Assembly (NCBI RefSeq): GCF_025215495.1
Contig: NZ_CP104302.1
Span: 3,658,001-3,722,000 of the forward strand
Length of the DNA stretch: 64,000 nt
Origin: Mycolicibacterium brumae
Lineage (GTDB): Bacteria > Actinomycetota > Actinomycetes > Mycobacteriales > Mycobacteriaceae
Reading direction: 5' to 3'
Part shown: one piece after another, positions 8,771 through 18,396 of the stretch
Position numbering within the stretch: the stretch's first letter is position 1
Layout: every line of letters begins with the position of its first letter
Translations under genes and position numbers: made by a program
Notes under the pieces: generated by a model
What the model was told of the DNA's origin: nothing
The model's input: the letters and a program-made list of their open reading frames with translations, nothing else
The model's database searches: none

Positions 8771-10360
8771 TCAGCGTTGCGTTTCAGGTGGAGTCTCTCC
8801 TTCCTGTCCCGCCGGCAGGTCCGACCAGTTGCCGGGCAGCAGGGGCATCTTGGCCCCGTTGCCGTACTCGTCGTCGGGCAGCGCGGTCAGTCCCGCGGCG
8901 GCTTCGGTGTCGGCGGTCGACGTGGCGCCGGCGAACGCGCCGGAGGCGCCCACCTGACCGGCGCCCTGGCGGGAGGCCTGGGCGGCGTTGGCGGCGGCGC
9001 GGGCGTCCCGGAGCCGCTGCTCCTCGGCCGCGGCGGCTGCCGCGTCGGGCATCTCGTCGGCCTCCAGGTCCGCGTACTCGTACTTGCGTCCGCGGTCCTT
9101 GATCGCGGCGCCGCGGGCCCGGCGCGCCTTGCGCTTGGCCGCGGCGGCGGCCGCCAGCGCGGCGGCCGAGGCCGGCGCGGCGATGGTCTCCGACGGCGCC
9201 TTGACGCTGTCGTGGTCGCGCAGTGTCGGGCCGACGCCTTCCTCGGGATCCATCCGGACCGCATACGCCAGCGCCGGGGCGCCGGCGGCGACCGCGGGGG
9301 CGGGCGCCGGGGCGGGGGTGGCGGTGGCGGGCGCCGGCGTGGCGGGCGCCCCGACCCCGGCCGGGCCCGGCAGCGGGGTGCCCGGCGCCACCGGGTACTG
9401 CTGCTGCTGGGTTCCGGTGTCCTCGGCCGGCACGTCGACCGGGTTGAAGTCCGGTCCGAGGTTCAGCTGGGACAGCACGCCGCCGATCACACCGAGCGCG
9501 ATCGCGCCCAGCATGGGCAACCACAGCGGCGAGGTGAAAATGCCGATCCAGGTGCCCCAGCCGACCGGCTGGAAGAACGCCTGGTAGCCGGCCAGGAGCA
9601 GGAAGGGCAGTGCCGCGGACGGATTCGTGGCGAGCCACTGGATGGCGTCCAGCGGGTACTGGATCAGGTAGGCGAGTTGGTTGCCGCCGAACTCCCCGAC
9701 GGTGTTCCGCAGGTAGTCCGCAAGTGCCTTGATGATCGGGTTCTGGCTCCACCAGCTCGGGGTCAGGTGGGTGGTCTGCCCGGGTTCGAGGGCCGCCTTG
9801 GCCACCATCCCGCTATCGGCCGCCATGATCATCGGCGCCGGCTGACTGGGCTGGGTGGCCGGCATCATCGCCGCGGTGGACACCGCGTCGTAGGCGCCCA
9901 TGGTGGTGGCGGCCTGCACCCACATCCGGACGTAGTCGGCCTCATTGACTGCGATCGGGATGGTGTTGATGCCCAGGAAGTTGGTGGCCACCAGCACCCC
10001 GTGGATCACGTGGTTGAGCGCCAGCTCCGGCAGCGTCGGCATGGTCGCCAGCGCCGTGGTGTACGCGGCGGCGGTGGTCTGCTGCGCCGCCGCGCTGGTC
10101 GCGGCGTTGACGGCCTGTTGCTCCAGCCACGCCAGGTACGGCGTGTGCGCGGCGACATACATCTCCGCGCTTGGCCCCTGCCAGGCGCCGGTGTTCACCG
10201 CCGCCAGGATCGAGGTGAGTTCGGCTGCCGCCGTGGTGTATTCGACGCCCAGCCCGGTCCAGGCGGCCGAGGACGCCAGCATCGCCCCGGGTCCCGGGCC
10301 GCCGAAAAGCTGCGCCGAATGGACCTCGGGGGGAAACGCCATCCAGACCGGGGCGGCCAT
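8771..10360 (-). CDS. PPE4: ESX-3 PPE protein (PPE4)
   Basis: A 529-residue PPE protein. The N-terminal 180-residue PPE domain contains FPPE (near residue 9) and the WxG-type turn AWQGPSA (near residue 57). The central region has hydrophobic stretches (about residues 230-290) and the rest is a long Ala/Pro-rich disordered C-terminus with a conserved KYEYADLE patch and an LLPGNW patch near the end. It pairs with PE5 and is exported by ESX-3; M. tuberculosis PPE4 is linked to iron acquisition. The ATG overlaps the PE5 stop as ATGA. Both the N-domain and the C-terminal patches recur in the PPE at 18397-19857, so the two are paralogues. Confidence 0.95.
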   Translation of the reverse strand: MAAPVWMAFPPEVHSAQLFGGPGPGAMLASSAAWTGLGVEYTTAAAELTSILAAVNTGAWQGPSAEMYVAAHTPYLAWLEQQAVNAATSAAAQQTTAAAYTTALATMPTLPELALNHVIHGVLVATNFLGINTIPIAVNEADYVRMWVQAATTMGAYDAVSTAAMMPATQPSQPAPMIMAADSGMVAKAALEPGQTTHLTPSWWSQNPIIKALADYLRNTVGEFGGNQLAYLIQYPLDAIQWLATNPSAALPFLLLAGYQAFFQPVGWGTWIGIFTSPLWLPMLGAIALGVIGGVLSQLNLGPDFNPVDVPAEDTGTQQQQYPVAPGTPLPGPAGVGAPATPAPATATPAPAPAPAVAAGAPALAYAVRMDPEEGVGPTLRDHDSVKAPSETIAAPASAAALAAAAAAKRKARRARGAAIKDRGRKYEYADLEADEMPDAAAAAAEEQRLRDARAAANAAQASRQGAGQVGASGAFAGATSTADTEAAAGLTALPDDEYGNGAKMPLLPGNWSDLPAGQEGETPPETQR

Positions 10361-10659
10361 CAGACGCCGTAGGTGGAAGCGATAGCTGCGTCGCCGGTGG
10401 CATACGACGCGCCGGAGTCGGCGACGCCCATACCGGCGCGGCCCAGCTCGGTGACGCCCTGGGCGGCCACCGCATTGTGCTGGTTGCCGTGCGCGCTGAA
10501 ACCGGCGGCGGTCTGCAGCGACACCGGGTCGGAGCCCGGCGGCAGCACGGCGGTGATCGCCGGGGCGGCGGCGGCGTGGGCCGCGGCCAACCGGGCGGTC
10601 AGAGATTCCACGGCGGCGCCGGCAGCGGCCAGGCCTTCGGGGATCACATGGAGTGTCAT
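10360..10659 (-). CDS. PE5: ESX-3 PE protein (PE5)
   Basis: A 99-residue stand-alone PE domain: opening [10 protein letters not shown] with the PE dipeptide at residues 7-8, a helical hairpin, and a C-terminal YATGDAA patch that supplies the YxxxD/E secretion signal. It would form a four-helix bundle with PPE4. Its ATG overlaps the eccC3 stop and its stop overlaps the PPE4 start, so translation of all three is coupled. It is the only PE gene in the window, although there are two PPE genes. Confidence 0.95.
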   Translation of the reverse strand: MTLHVIPEGLAAAGAAVESLTARLAAAHAAAAPAITAVLPPGSDPVSLQTAAGFSAHGNQHNAVAAQGVTELGRAGMGVADSGASYATGDAAIASTYGV

Positions 10660-13600
10660 GACGGGAACTCCCCTCTCTCATCGATATTTCTTGAACTACG
10701 GGTATGGCTTCCGCTGTCGGCGCCCATGCCGAACATCGGGTTCACCAGCTGCAGATGCGTCGGCGCGTCGGCGTGGTCGAGCAGCATGGCGCGGCCGGCC
10801 GGCATCTTGGCGAACTTGTGGCCGCGGATCTTGCCTGCGTCCACCGGGTTGCCGGACAGCATCAGGGTGGTCGCCTGCAGGTCGTTGAGGCGGCGCAGCA
10901 GCGGGCTGGTCATCAGCAGGTGCCCGGAGCCGGTGGCCCGCGCGGTGACGATCACCCGCAGCCCCAGATCGGCGGCTTCGGCGAGCAGCCCCACCAGCGG
11001 CGTCCACGGCCGCTGGCCCACGAACGGGCCCGACAGCGCGGGGCTGTCCGGGATGGCGTCGACGTCGTCGATGATCAGGTAGTGGGTGCGGTCGTCTTCG
11101 CCGCCTCGGTAGGACCAGGAGGCCAGTTCGGCCGGTGTCAGCCCGGCCGGCGGCCGGCGGCGTTCGATCAGCGCGGCCAGGCCCAGCATCGCCGGGGTGA
11201 CCCGGTCGATGTTGGCGGTGTACTCGTTGTCCGGGAACAGCGGTTCGTCGACCAGGTGCAGCCGGCGGTCGATCACGGTGAAGCACACCGAGTTCGACGC
11301 CGCGTTGTCGCGGACCGTGCTGATCACATGCCGCAGCAGCGTGGTCTTGCCGGATCGGACGTCGCCGAACACCATCACCAGCGGGTTCTCGGCGAAGTCC
11401 AGCGCGACCGGGTTCAGGTCCTCTTCGCGCTGGCCGATGACCACCCGCTCCGGCGGGATGAACAGCGGGGCCACCGCCGAGGGCGCCAGGTCGGCCGGCA
11501 GCAGCCGCACCGCCGGGGCGCGCCGCCCCGGGTAGCCGGCGTTGATCTCGGCGATCAGTTCCAGCTGCGGCTTGGCGAACAGGAAGTGCTCGGCGGCCAT
11601 GGTGAGGCCGCGGCCCGGCTGGTCGATCGGCACCGATTCGGCCGGCCGGCGGATCGCACCGACCACCCGGACGTTGGAGTCCCGGGTGTCGGCCAGCCGC
11701 AGCTCCAGCCGGGAGCCCAGGCCGTCGCGCATGGCCAGCGGCACCTCCAGCCAGTTCGGCGTGGTCACCACGACGTGGATGCCGTAGGCCAGGCCGGAGT
11801 TCGCCAGCTCGGTCACCTTGGCCAGCAACGGGTTCCGGGTGTTGAACATATCGGAGTTGTCGCGGGAGAAGGCGTACAGGTTGTCGATGATGAGGAACAC
11901 ATCGCCGTAGCCGTCGGCCCAGACCGCGGAGTCGCCGGTCGCGCCGGAGCGCTGACGGGCGGCCAGCAGGGCCTCCAGTTCGCCGAAGGTGCGCCGGATC
12001 CGCTCCGGCTCCAGCGGCGAGGCGACGCTGCCGACATGCGCCAGCGAGGACATCGCGGCGAGCTTGCCGCCGCCGTAGTCCAGGCAGTAGAAGCTGACCT
12101 CGCCGGGTGCGTGCAGCGCGGCGGCCGACAGCATGAACGTCTGCAGCGCAGTCGATTTACCGGACTTGGGGCCGCCGTGGATCAGCAGGTTGCCGGCGCT
12201 GGACGCGGCGTTGAAGACCAGCGGGTCCCGACGCATCTCGAACGGCTTGTCGATCTCGCCGAGCGGCCAGCGCCGCGAATGCGCGGGCACGGCCGCGTTC
12301 GACAGCACCGTGGTCAGCGGGATCGAGGAGTCCAGCGGGGGCAGCCACAGCTCCGGGGCCTTCGGGCCGTAGGAGGCCAACTGGTCGCCGATGGTGGCGA
12401 TCAGCTTGCGCGGCGGCGCGGTGTCGTAGTCGTCCTCGGCGGCGACCAGTTCGATGATGTCCTGATCGGGGTCCACCGCGCCCGCGCTGAACTGCCGCGG
12501 CTGCGGAGTGGACGGCACCACAATGGTTTTCGCGGCGCGCGGCGGCTCGTAGATGCCGTCGACGTAGGTGGCCCGGAACTTGATCGGGGCCGCGCCCGGC
12601 GCCGGCACCAGGAAGCCTTCGCCCTTGTGGTTCTTGCCGGACTCGATGTGGTACGCGTCCTCGACGCCGATGATCTGCCGGGAGATCGACGGGCTGGCCA
12701 CCTTCAGACCGATCCGGTACGAGGTGTTCTTGTCGATGTCCTTGATCCTGCCGACGTCCAGGGTCTGCGACGCGAACAGCAGGTGGATCCGGAACGAACG
12801 ACCCTTGCGCGCAACGTAATCGAACAGTTCGGCGTACTCGGGATGGTCGGCGAGCATCAGGGTGAACTCGTCGGCGACCACCAGCAGCGTCGGCAGCGGC
12901 GGGTAGTTGTATCCGGCGGCGGCCTCGGTCTCCATGGCCGCCTCGTACTCGGCGACCGAGTTGAACGCGCTGCCCTGGATGGCCCGGCCGGCCTCCTTGA
13001 GCAGGTTCTCCCGGCGCGCGACCTCCCCGCGCAGCGTGTCGGCGAAGCGGTCGGCCAGCGATCGCTTCTCGGTCATGTTGGAGATGACCGCGACGACCTG
13101 CGGGAAGTTGCGGAAGATGTCCGCGCCCGCTTCGCCCTTGAAATCGGCATAGATGACGATCAGCCGTTCGGCGGAATGGGTTGTCAACAGCGACAACAGG
13201 ATCGACATCAAGGTCTGGGATTTGCCCGAGCCGGTCATGCCGATCATCAGGCCGTGCGGGCCCATGCCGCCCTCGGCCTCGTCCTTGAGGTCGAAGTACA
13301 TCGGCTCGCCGGTGGCGGTGACGCCGATCGGCACGCGCAGTTCCTCTTCGCGGGTGCGCGGCGACCACAGCGTCGGCACGTCCAGCGAGGTGGCGTCCGG
13401 GATCTCCATCAGCGTGGTGAACGACGCGCCGTTGGTGGCCGCCGAGCGCAGCCCGGTGTGGGTGGGGTTGGAGTCCCAGCGGGCCAGCGCGCGGCCCAGG
13501 TGGTTGGCGTCCGGCGCGGACAGCGTGTCGGCGCGGTCGACCTCGGTCTCCCAGCCGCTGGCCTGCCAGCGGTCCACCCGGCCGCGGGAGACGCGCAGGA

Positions 13601-14678
13601 TCGGTCGCTGCGGGTCGGGGTAGGCGTCCCGGCTCGGGGTGATGTCGCCGGCGACCTGGATGACGGTCACCCCGGCCAGCGGTTCGGAGAGCACCGAGGT
13701 GCTCAGGTCGTAGCCCGGGTCGTCGACGATGACGATCAGGTGCCGCAGGCCGTGGTCGTCGCCGCCGTCGAACAGCGGGCGGTCGGCCAGCGACGGGCCG
13801 ATCGCGGCGATCAGCCGGTCGGTGCTGGGGCTCAGGTAGCGGGCCGGGCCGAGGCCGTCGACCGCGCCCGGGATGTCCACGTGGGCAACCCATTTCAGCC
13901 AGGACCAGTCCGGAGACTCCAGTCGCGGGCTGGCCAGCGCGATCCCGAGCACGGTCGGGTCGTGCCAGGTGACCGCCTGGGCGACCCAGGCGCGGACCGC
14001 GGCGCGGGCTTCTCCCGCGTCACCGGCGACGGTGATCCGGGAGATGCGGCTCAGGCCGAGCCCGGTGGGGGCGTCCGGCAGGGTGCGCTGCACGTCGAGC
14101 AGGGCCCGCAGCGCGCTGTGCGACACCGGCTCCAGGTCGAGTTCGTCGGCGGTGTCCTTGACCTTCAGCGGGGTGTCCAGCGGGACGTCGGCCAGGCCGG
14201 TGCGCAGCACCAGGTAGTCCGAATCGCGCGGGTCGCGTTCCCACTGCCGGCGGGTGCCGGCGTAGGTCGCCAGATCGGCCGGGTCCGGGTGCGACCACAG
14301 CAGGCCCTTGCGCTGTTCGGCGGCCTGGGCGCGGATGTTGTCCCGGACCACCGACAGGTAGCGCAGGTAGTCGGCGCGCTCCATGTCGACTTCCTCGGTG
14401 CGCATCTTGCCGTCGTTGCCGCGGTAGAGCGCGGTGGCGGCCAGCAGCAGCACGAAGGGGAAGAACAGCACCTGCGGGCTGAGCACCCGCATGCCGGTGG
14501 CGAACAGCGCGACGACCATGCCGATGATCAGGGCGACGATCAGGTACGGCAGCACCCGGCGCAGCAACGACGGCGGCACCACCCGCTGCAGTTCCGGCGG
14601 CGACTCGATGAGGATCGCGCCCTTGCGGGCGGCCGGGCGGGGCAGCCGGCGGCGGCTCTCGAAGATCAACCGACTCAT
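10656..14678 (-). CDS. eccC3: ESX-3 FtsK/SpoIIIE-type motor ATPase EccC3
   Basis: A 1340-residue ATPase with two N-terminal membrane helices (about residues 37-82), then three FtsK/SpoIIIE-like nucleotide-binding domains. Walker A motifs are GMTGSGKS (near residue 480), GGPKSGKS (near 835) and GDVRSGKT (near 1105). Walker B-like strands are [15 protein letters not shown] and YLIIDDVD. EccC drives substrate export and recognises C-terminal secretion signals of Esx and PE proteins. It is a single fused chain, as in ESX-3, not the split EccCa/EccCb of ESX-1. The ATG at 14678 gives [11 protein letters not shown] and overlaps the eccB3 stop as ATGA; an upstream extension of about 31 codons lies inside eccB3 and was rejected. 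Confidence 0.96.
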   Translation of the reverse strand: MSRLIFESRRRLPRPAARKGAILIESPPELQRVVPPSLLRRVLPYLIVALIIGMVVALFATGMRVLSPQVLFFPFVLLLAATALYRGNDGKMRTEEVDMERADYLRYLSVVRDNIRAQAAEQRKGLLWSHPDPADLATYAGTRRQWERDPRDSDYLVLRTGLADVPLDTPLKVKDTADELDLEPVSHSALRALLDVQRTLPDAPTGLGLSRISRITVAGDAGEARAAVRAWVAQAVTWHDPTVLGIALASPRLESPDWSWLKWVAHVDIPGAVDGLGPARYLSPSTDRLIAAIGPSLADRPLFDGGDDHGLRHLIVIVDDPGYDLSTSVLSEPLAGVTVIQVAGDITPSRDAYPDPQRPILRVSRGRVDRWQASGWETEVDRADTLSAPDANHLGRALARWDSNPTHTGLRSAATNGASFTTLMEIPDATSLDVPTLWSPRTREEELRVPIGVTATGEPMYFDLKDEAEGGMGPHGLMIGMTGSGKSQTLMSILLSLLTTHSAERLIVIYADFKGEAGADIFRNFPQVVAVISNMTEKRSLADRFADTLRGEVARRENLLKEAGRAIQGSAFNSVAEYEAAMETEAAAGYNYPPLPTLLVVADEFTLMLADHPEYAELFDYVARKGRSFRIHLLFASQTLDVGRIKDIDKNTSYRIGLKVASPSISRQIIGVEDAYHIESGKNHKGEGFLVPAPGAAPIKFRATYVDGIYEPPRAAKTIVVPSTPQPRQFSAGAVDPDQDIIELVAAEDDYDTAPPRKLIATIGDQLASYGPKAPELWLPPLDSSIPLTTVLSNAAVPAHSRRWPLGEIDKPFEMRRDPLVFNAASSAGNLLIHGGPKSGKSTALQTFMLSAAALHAPGEVSFYCLDYGGGKLAAMSSLAHVGSVASPLEPERIRRTFGELEALLAARQRSGATGDSAVWADGYGDVFLIIDNLYAFSRDNSDMFNTRNPLLAKVTELANSGLAYGIHVVVTTPNWLEVPLAMRDGLGSRLELRLADTRDSNVRVVGAIRRPAESVPIDQPGRGLTMAAEHFLFAKPQLELIAEINAGYPGRRAPAVRLLPADLAPSAVAPLFIPPERVVIGQREEDLNPVALDFAENPLVMVFGDVRSGKTTLLRHVISTVRDNAASNSVCFTVIDRRLHLVDEPLFPDNEYTANIDRVTPAMLGLAALIERRRPPAGLTPAELASWSYRGGEDDRTHYLIIDDVDAIPDSPALSGPFVGQRPWTPLVGLLAEAADLGLRVIVTARATGSGHLLMTSPLLRRLNDLQATTLMLSGNPVDAGKIRGHKFAKMPAGRAMLLDHADAPTHLQLVNPMFGMGADSGSHTRSSRNIDERGEFPS

Positions 14679-16207
14679 GACGAAGCCCTGTTCTCGGTGA
14701 AGGTCGACGCGACCAGCGCGTCGGCGGGTGACAGTGCGGGGCCGGCCGGAAGCAGCGACAGCACCGACCACGGGGCCGGAACCGGCGCTTCGACCAGGCC
14801 CAGCGCGGCGGCGGTCTTCACGGCGTCCTCGGAATTGGCGGCCTCGATGCCGTACCGGATGCCGGTGTCGGACACCCAGAACAGCGAGCCGGTGGCCGGG
14901 GCGGTCGGCTCGTTGCCGACGGTGCGGACCAGGTAGCCGTAGCCGGGGGTGATGGCCGCGCGGCTGGCGCTGGAGCCGGCCGGGATCAGCGGCACCGCCG
15001 CCGACGGGTTGGCCACCGGCAGCAGCGAGCCGGATAGCAGCGCCAGCGAGGCGCTCGCCGCGCCGTCCGGTTTGGCCCAGGAGGCGCAGGTGATCGGCGA
15101 GTCGGCGACCGACACCAGGGTCAGCGGGTTCTGCGGGTAGGCGCCGTTGTCCAGCATCCGCGACACCGGCAGCTTCGCGATCTCGTCGGCGCCCAGCCGC
15201 GGGGGTTGGGCGAAGCCGTGCGAGTCGGTGTTGCGCAGGATGCCGGCCAGCACGCCGGAGACCGGGGCCAGGCCGTCGGGCAGCACCGCGTAGTGGTTCA
15301 TGGTGTTGTCCGCGCTGAAGGACACCACCACCGAGCCGATCGGGGCGCCGCCGGGCATCGGGAAGTCCGGCGCGTCGCCGGAGCGCGGGATCGCCGGGGC
15401 CCGCAGCGGGGCGCCCTCGGGGACGGTGTTGAACAGGCCGACGGCGACGGTGCGCGGGGTCGGGGCGTCGACGCCCCAGCCCAGCGCGGAGGTGACAGCG
15501 CGGTCGTTCAGGTCGATCGCGCTGCGGCGGCCGTCCCAGAGCACCCAGGTTCCGGAGCCGTTGGCGACCAGCACGGCGGCGTCGCGGCCGAGCGGCTTGG
15601 CGCGTTCGCCGTCGCTGTCCAGCGGGCCGGCGATCACGCTGACGCCCGAGCCGGAGCCGGCGTTGCCGACGCCGTCACAGGCGGCCCAGTAGGCGTTGCG
15701 GTCGGTGTTCTGCACCATCCGCTCCGGGGCCCCCGGGATGCCGATCATCGGCCCGCGGTTGAACTTGTCGAGTTCCTTGGCGTTGACGTTCTTCGGGTCC
15801 ACCGGCTTACCGGCGATCAGCCGCGCCGAGGTCAGGTTGAGCACCGGGTGCAGTTGGTCGTTGACCCGAACGTACAGCGCCGAGCTGGCCCGGTCGGCGA
15901 GCACGATGTCGTTGCCGGCGACGCCGCCGGGACGGATCAGGGAGAAAATAAAGCAGCCGATCAGGCCGGCGACGACGGCCAGCACGCCGGTGACGACGGC
16001 GCGGGATTGGCTGCGCAGCGGGTCGACCAGCATCCGGGTGTCGTGCAGCGCGACGCCGGAGGCCAGCCGGCGCATGACGAACCGCCAGCCGGTGACCTGG
16101 TGCTTGGTGACGAACCCGCGGCGGTAGACCACCTTGTCCGGGTTGGTGTTGTCCGGGGTCCGGGACGCGAATCCGCGCCGGTCGTCCTCGGGCTGGTTCT
16201 CGCTCAC
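14675..16207 (-). CDS. eccB3: ESX-3 membrane component EccB3
   Basis: A 510-residue protein with a short cytoplasmic N-terminus containing [11 protein letters not shown], one membrane helix (about residues 71-93) and a large periplasmic domain made of repeated beta-rich modules. This is the EccB fold that caps the type VII complex on the periplasmic side. The GTG start overlaps the eccA3 stop as GTGA and the stop overlaps eccC3 as ATGA. It is slightly shorter than M. tuberculosis EccB3 (538), mainly at the N-terminus. No enzymatic role is claimed from sequence. Confidence 0.95.
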   Translation of the reverse strand: MSENQPEDDRRGFASRTPDNTNPDKVVYRRGFVTKHQVTGWRFVMRRLASGVALHDTRMLVDPLRSQSRAVVTGVLAVVAGLIGCFIFSLIRPGGVAGNDIVLADRASSALYVRVNDQLHPVLNLTSARLIAGKPVDPKNVNAKELDKFNRGPMIGIPGAPERMVQNTDRNAYWAACDGVGNAGSGSGVSVIAGPLDSDGERAKPLGRDAAVLVANGSGTWVLWDGRRSAIDLNDRAVTSALGWGVDAPTPRTVAVGLFNTVPEGAPLRAPAIPRSGDAPDFPMPGGAPIGSVVVSFSADNTMNHYAVLPDGLAPVSGVLAGILRNTDSHGFAQPPRLGADEIAKLPVSRMLDNGAYPQNPLTLVSVADSPITCASWAKPDGAASASLALLSGSLLPVANPSAAVPLIPAGSSASRAAITPGYGYLVRTVGNEPTAPATGSLFWVSDTGIRYGIEAANSEDAVKTAAALGLVEAPVPAPWSVLSLLPAGPALSPADALVASTFTENRASS

Positions 16208-18066
16208 GGCTTGCCTCCAGCCGGCACGGCCAGGCCGAGCCCGGCCAGCAGCGGTTCGACGGCTGCGCGCACGTCGGCGGCGGTGATGGTCATCAGTGCC
16301 TCATCGGTGAAGTCGAGGGTGCCGGCCAGCTCGGAGTGGTCCAGTCGGTACTCGCGCTCCTCCTCGGAGCGCTCCACCACGTTGCGGACGAAACGGCCGT
16401 TGCCGGCGATGTCGAGGCTGCGGCGCTGGATGCCGGCGGTGTCCGGGGAACTGGACGCGGCCAGGTGCGCGAACAGCCGCTCCAGATCGTCGAGGGCGGC
16501 CTGCTCGAACACGCTGTCGCGCTGGGCGGCCATCGCCCCGGCGATCTCGGCCAGTTCGGCGGGGTTGTACGACGGGAAGTCGATGCTGCGGGTGAAACGC
16601 GACCGCAGACCCTCGTTGGTGTCCAGGAACCGGTCCAGGTCGGCGCGGTAGCCGGCGATGATGACGACCAGCCGATCGCGGTCGTTCTCCATCCGGGCTA
16701 GCAGCGTGTCGATGGCGACCAGGCCGAAGTCGTTCTTGGCGCCGGTGGCGACCAGCGCGTACGCCTCGTCGAGGAACAGCACGCCGTCCAGCGCGCTGTC
16801 GATGATCGCGTTGGTCTTGGCCTCGGTCTCACCGATGTGCTGGCCGATCAGGTCGGCGCGGTGGACCTCGCGCACGTTTTCCCGCTTGAGCAGTCCGAGG
16901 CCGCAGTAGATCTTGGCGACCACGCGGGCGATGGTGGTCTTACCGGTTCCGGGCGGGCCGGCGAACACCAGGTGGTTGGTGCGCTGGGCGACGGCCAGGC
17001 CGCGCTCCTGGCGCAGCAGGCCCATCGCGACGGAGCTCTTCAGCCGCGCGACCTGGAGTTTCACTTCTTCCAGGCCGATGAACTGGTTGAGTTCCTGCTC
17101 GGCCTCGGCCAACAGAGCGGCCTTGCGCTCGTGCGCGCCGGGGTCGACGAAGTCGGCTTCGGTGGGCTCGGTGGCCGGATCCCACGGGTCGGTGCGGGCG
17201 TCGATGCGCGCGCCGGTGGTGGTGACGATGCCGTAGGTGGGGTCCGAGAGCGCGGCCTCGACCTCTGCGTTCTCCGGGTTGGCCGCGTAGAGGTCCTGCA
17301 GCACCTCGGCGGCCTCGTCGTCCTGGCCGTGTCCGCGCAGCGCGAGGCCCTTGGCCAGCGCGCCGTCGACCGCGGCCACCGGCACCGGGCCGGCGGTCTC
17401 CTCCAGGTGCGACAGGGCGGGGGCGAACATGCCCAAGCGGGCCAGCGCGGCGCCCAGCGCCATCCGGGAGGCATGCGCGAACGACGCGTCGATGCCTTCG
17501 GCGTTGACGACGGGGGTCAGCAGCCGGACCACGTCGGCCCAGCGCTGGGCGCGATAGTGGATGGCCGCCGAGACCCAGCGGGCGTCCGGCCAATCGGGCC
17601 GACGGCGCAGCACCTCGCCGACGACGGCGTCGGCGTCGGCGAGCCGGCCCTGTCCGGCCAGCGCGGCAGCATAGGCCAGCTGGAAATCGTCCGGAGTGGC
17701 GGCGACGAGTTTGAGGTACAGCCCGGTCTCGTAGTGGAAGGCCAGCGCGCGGGGGGCCAATTCAACCTTGCGAGACAGCACTGCGGAGGTCGCCGAGGTG
17801 CGCGACGCGGCCTCGAGCACCGCCGTGGAGGTGTCGCCGGCAGCGGCCAGTCCGACCCAGGCGTCGCACTGGTCGTACGCGACGCGGGTCAGCGCGGCGA
17901 AACCGGCTCGAGCGGCGGTCAAATCGGCCGGGCGGCGGCGGTCGTAGACCGTCAGGCCGAGCGCCCGGCAGCAGGTGGCGAACCTGCTCACAACGTCGGC
18001 GTCCACCGCCATCTGCCCGGGAGGCGACTTCACCTGCGTCGTTCCGAGCTCACTGCCGTTTGTCAT
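16204..18066 (-). CDS. eccA3: ESX-3 AAA+ ATPase EccA3
   Basis: A 620-residue cytosolic protein with an N-terminal TPR-like helical domain (about residues 1-280) and a C-terminal CbxX/CfqX-type AAA+ ATPase. Walker A is GPPGTGKT (near residue 370), Walker B is VLFLDEAYA, and sensor and arginine-finger segments follow (EGLRSRFTRSIDFPSY). EccA is thought to release PE-PPE clients from EspG. It matches M. tuberculosis EccA3 almost throughout, including VDADVV.RFATCCRALG near the N-terminus. The ATG at 18066 was preferred; an in-frame GTG at 18090 would add eight residues. It heads the ESX-3 transcript behind a promoter with an iron-box-like palindrome. Confidence 0.94.
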   Translation of the reverse strand: MTNGSELGTTQVKSPPGQMAVDADVVSRFATCCRALGLTVYDRRRPADLTAARAGFAALTRVAYDQCDAWVGLAAAGDTSTAVLEAASRTSATSAVLSRKVELAPRALAFHYETGLYLKLVAATPDDFQLAYAAALAGQGRLADADAVVGEVLRRRPDWPDARWVSAAIHYRAQRWADVVRLLTPVVNAEGIDASFAHASRMALGAALARLGMFAPALSHLEETAGPVPVAAVDGALAKGLALRGHGQDDEAAEVLQDLYAANPENAEVEAALSDPTYGIVTTTGARIDARTDPWDPATEPTEADFVDPGAHERKAALLAEAEQELNQFIGLEEVKLQVARLKSSVAMGLLRQERGLAVAQRTNHLVFAGPPGTGKTTIARVVAKIYCGLGLLKRENVREVHRADLIGQHIGETEAKTNAIIDSALDGVLFLDEAYALVATGAKNDFGLVAIDTLLARMENDRDRLVVIIAGYRADLDRFLDTNEGLRSRFTRSIDFPSYNPAELAEIAGAMAAQRDSVFEQAALDDLERLFAHLAASSSPDTAGIQRRSLDIAGNGRFVRNVVERSEEEREYRLDHSELAGTLDFTDEALMTITAADVRAAVEPLLAGLGLAVPAGGKP

Positions 18067-18139
18067 GACTACCCGTGCGGGCGCGGCCACCCGCGTCCCA
18101 CCAACCCTTTCAGTTCGTCAAATCTCAGTCAATGTCCGG

Positions 18140-18168
18140 AAGTTAGCATTGCATAAGCTAACTGTCGA
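18140..18168 (-). promoter_or_regulatory. eccA3 promoter with IdeR-like iron box
   Basis: On the minus strand TCGACA (-35, 18163-18168) and TAACTT (-10, 18140-18145) are 17 bases apart. The spacer is a palindrome with seven-base arms AGTTAGC / GCTAACT (18141-18163). The inner 19-mer at 18143-18161 agrees with the IdeR consensus TTAGGTTAGGCTAACCTAA at 13 of 19 positions, including both TTAG and CTAA ends. ESX-3 is known to be IdeR- and Zur-controlled in M. tuberculosis. A repressor bound here would cover the promoter core. No Zur-like box was recognised. Confidence 0.65.
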
Positions 18169-18344
18169 GAGCTCCGGCGCGCCACCCGACGCGAGGGCGC
18201 CCGACATTGCCTGTTGGTCGCGCCGATCGCCGGAAAAGTTCCCCGAGGAATGTGTCGCAGCTAACTCCGGCGAGCCAACGAGCGGCGTTTCTCCCAGACC
18301 GGCCTCGGGGCTTTTGCCCGCCGGGAACCGAACACCTCCTGCGT

Positions 18345-18371
18345 CCGACTACTACGGGACGCAACTACTAC
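18345..18371 (+). promoter_or_regulatory. Direct repeat upstream of the isonitrile lipopeptide cluster
   Basis: The sequence ACTACTAC occurs at 18348-18355 and again at 18364-18371, 16 bases apart, just before the ribosome site of the PPE gene. The 330-base gap between eccA3 and the PPE gene holds this repeat and the eccA3 promoter; no gene was found in it. The repeat could be an activator or repressor site, but no known consensus was matched. Confidence 0.3.
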
Positions 18372-18380
18372 ACGCGGTAG

Positions 18381-18390
18381 GGGAAGGAGG
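18381..18390 (+). promoter_or_regulatory. Strong ribosome binding site fixing a TTG start
   Basis: The sequence gggaaggagg is a near-perfect Shine-Dalgarno and lies six bases before TTG at 18397. It decides the start of the PPE protein, which then opens [15 protein letters not shown] as PPE proteins should. Confidence 0.8.
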
Positions 18391-18396
18391 CCGGCT

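Noticed and set aside
14679..14771. N-terminal extension of EccC3
   Set aside because: The extra 31 codons overlap eccB3 in another frame and do not match the family; the ATG at 14678 overlaps the eccB3 stop as in the rest of the operon.
10704..14936. Plus-strand open frame of about 1400 codons across eccC3
   Set aside because: It mirrors eccC3 and has no recognisable domain; the three Walker A motifs are on the minus strand.
18067..18396. Zur box upstream of eccA3
   Set aside because: ESX-3 is Zur-regulated in M. tuberculosis, but no convincing Zur-type palindrome was seen in this gap.
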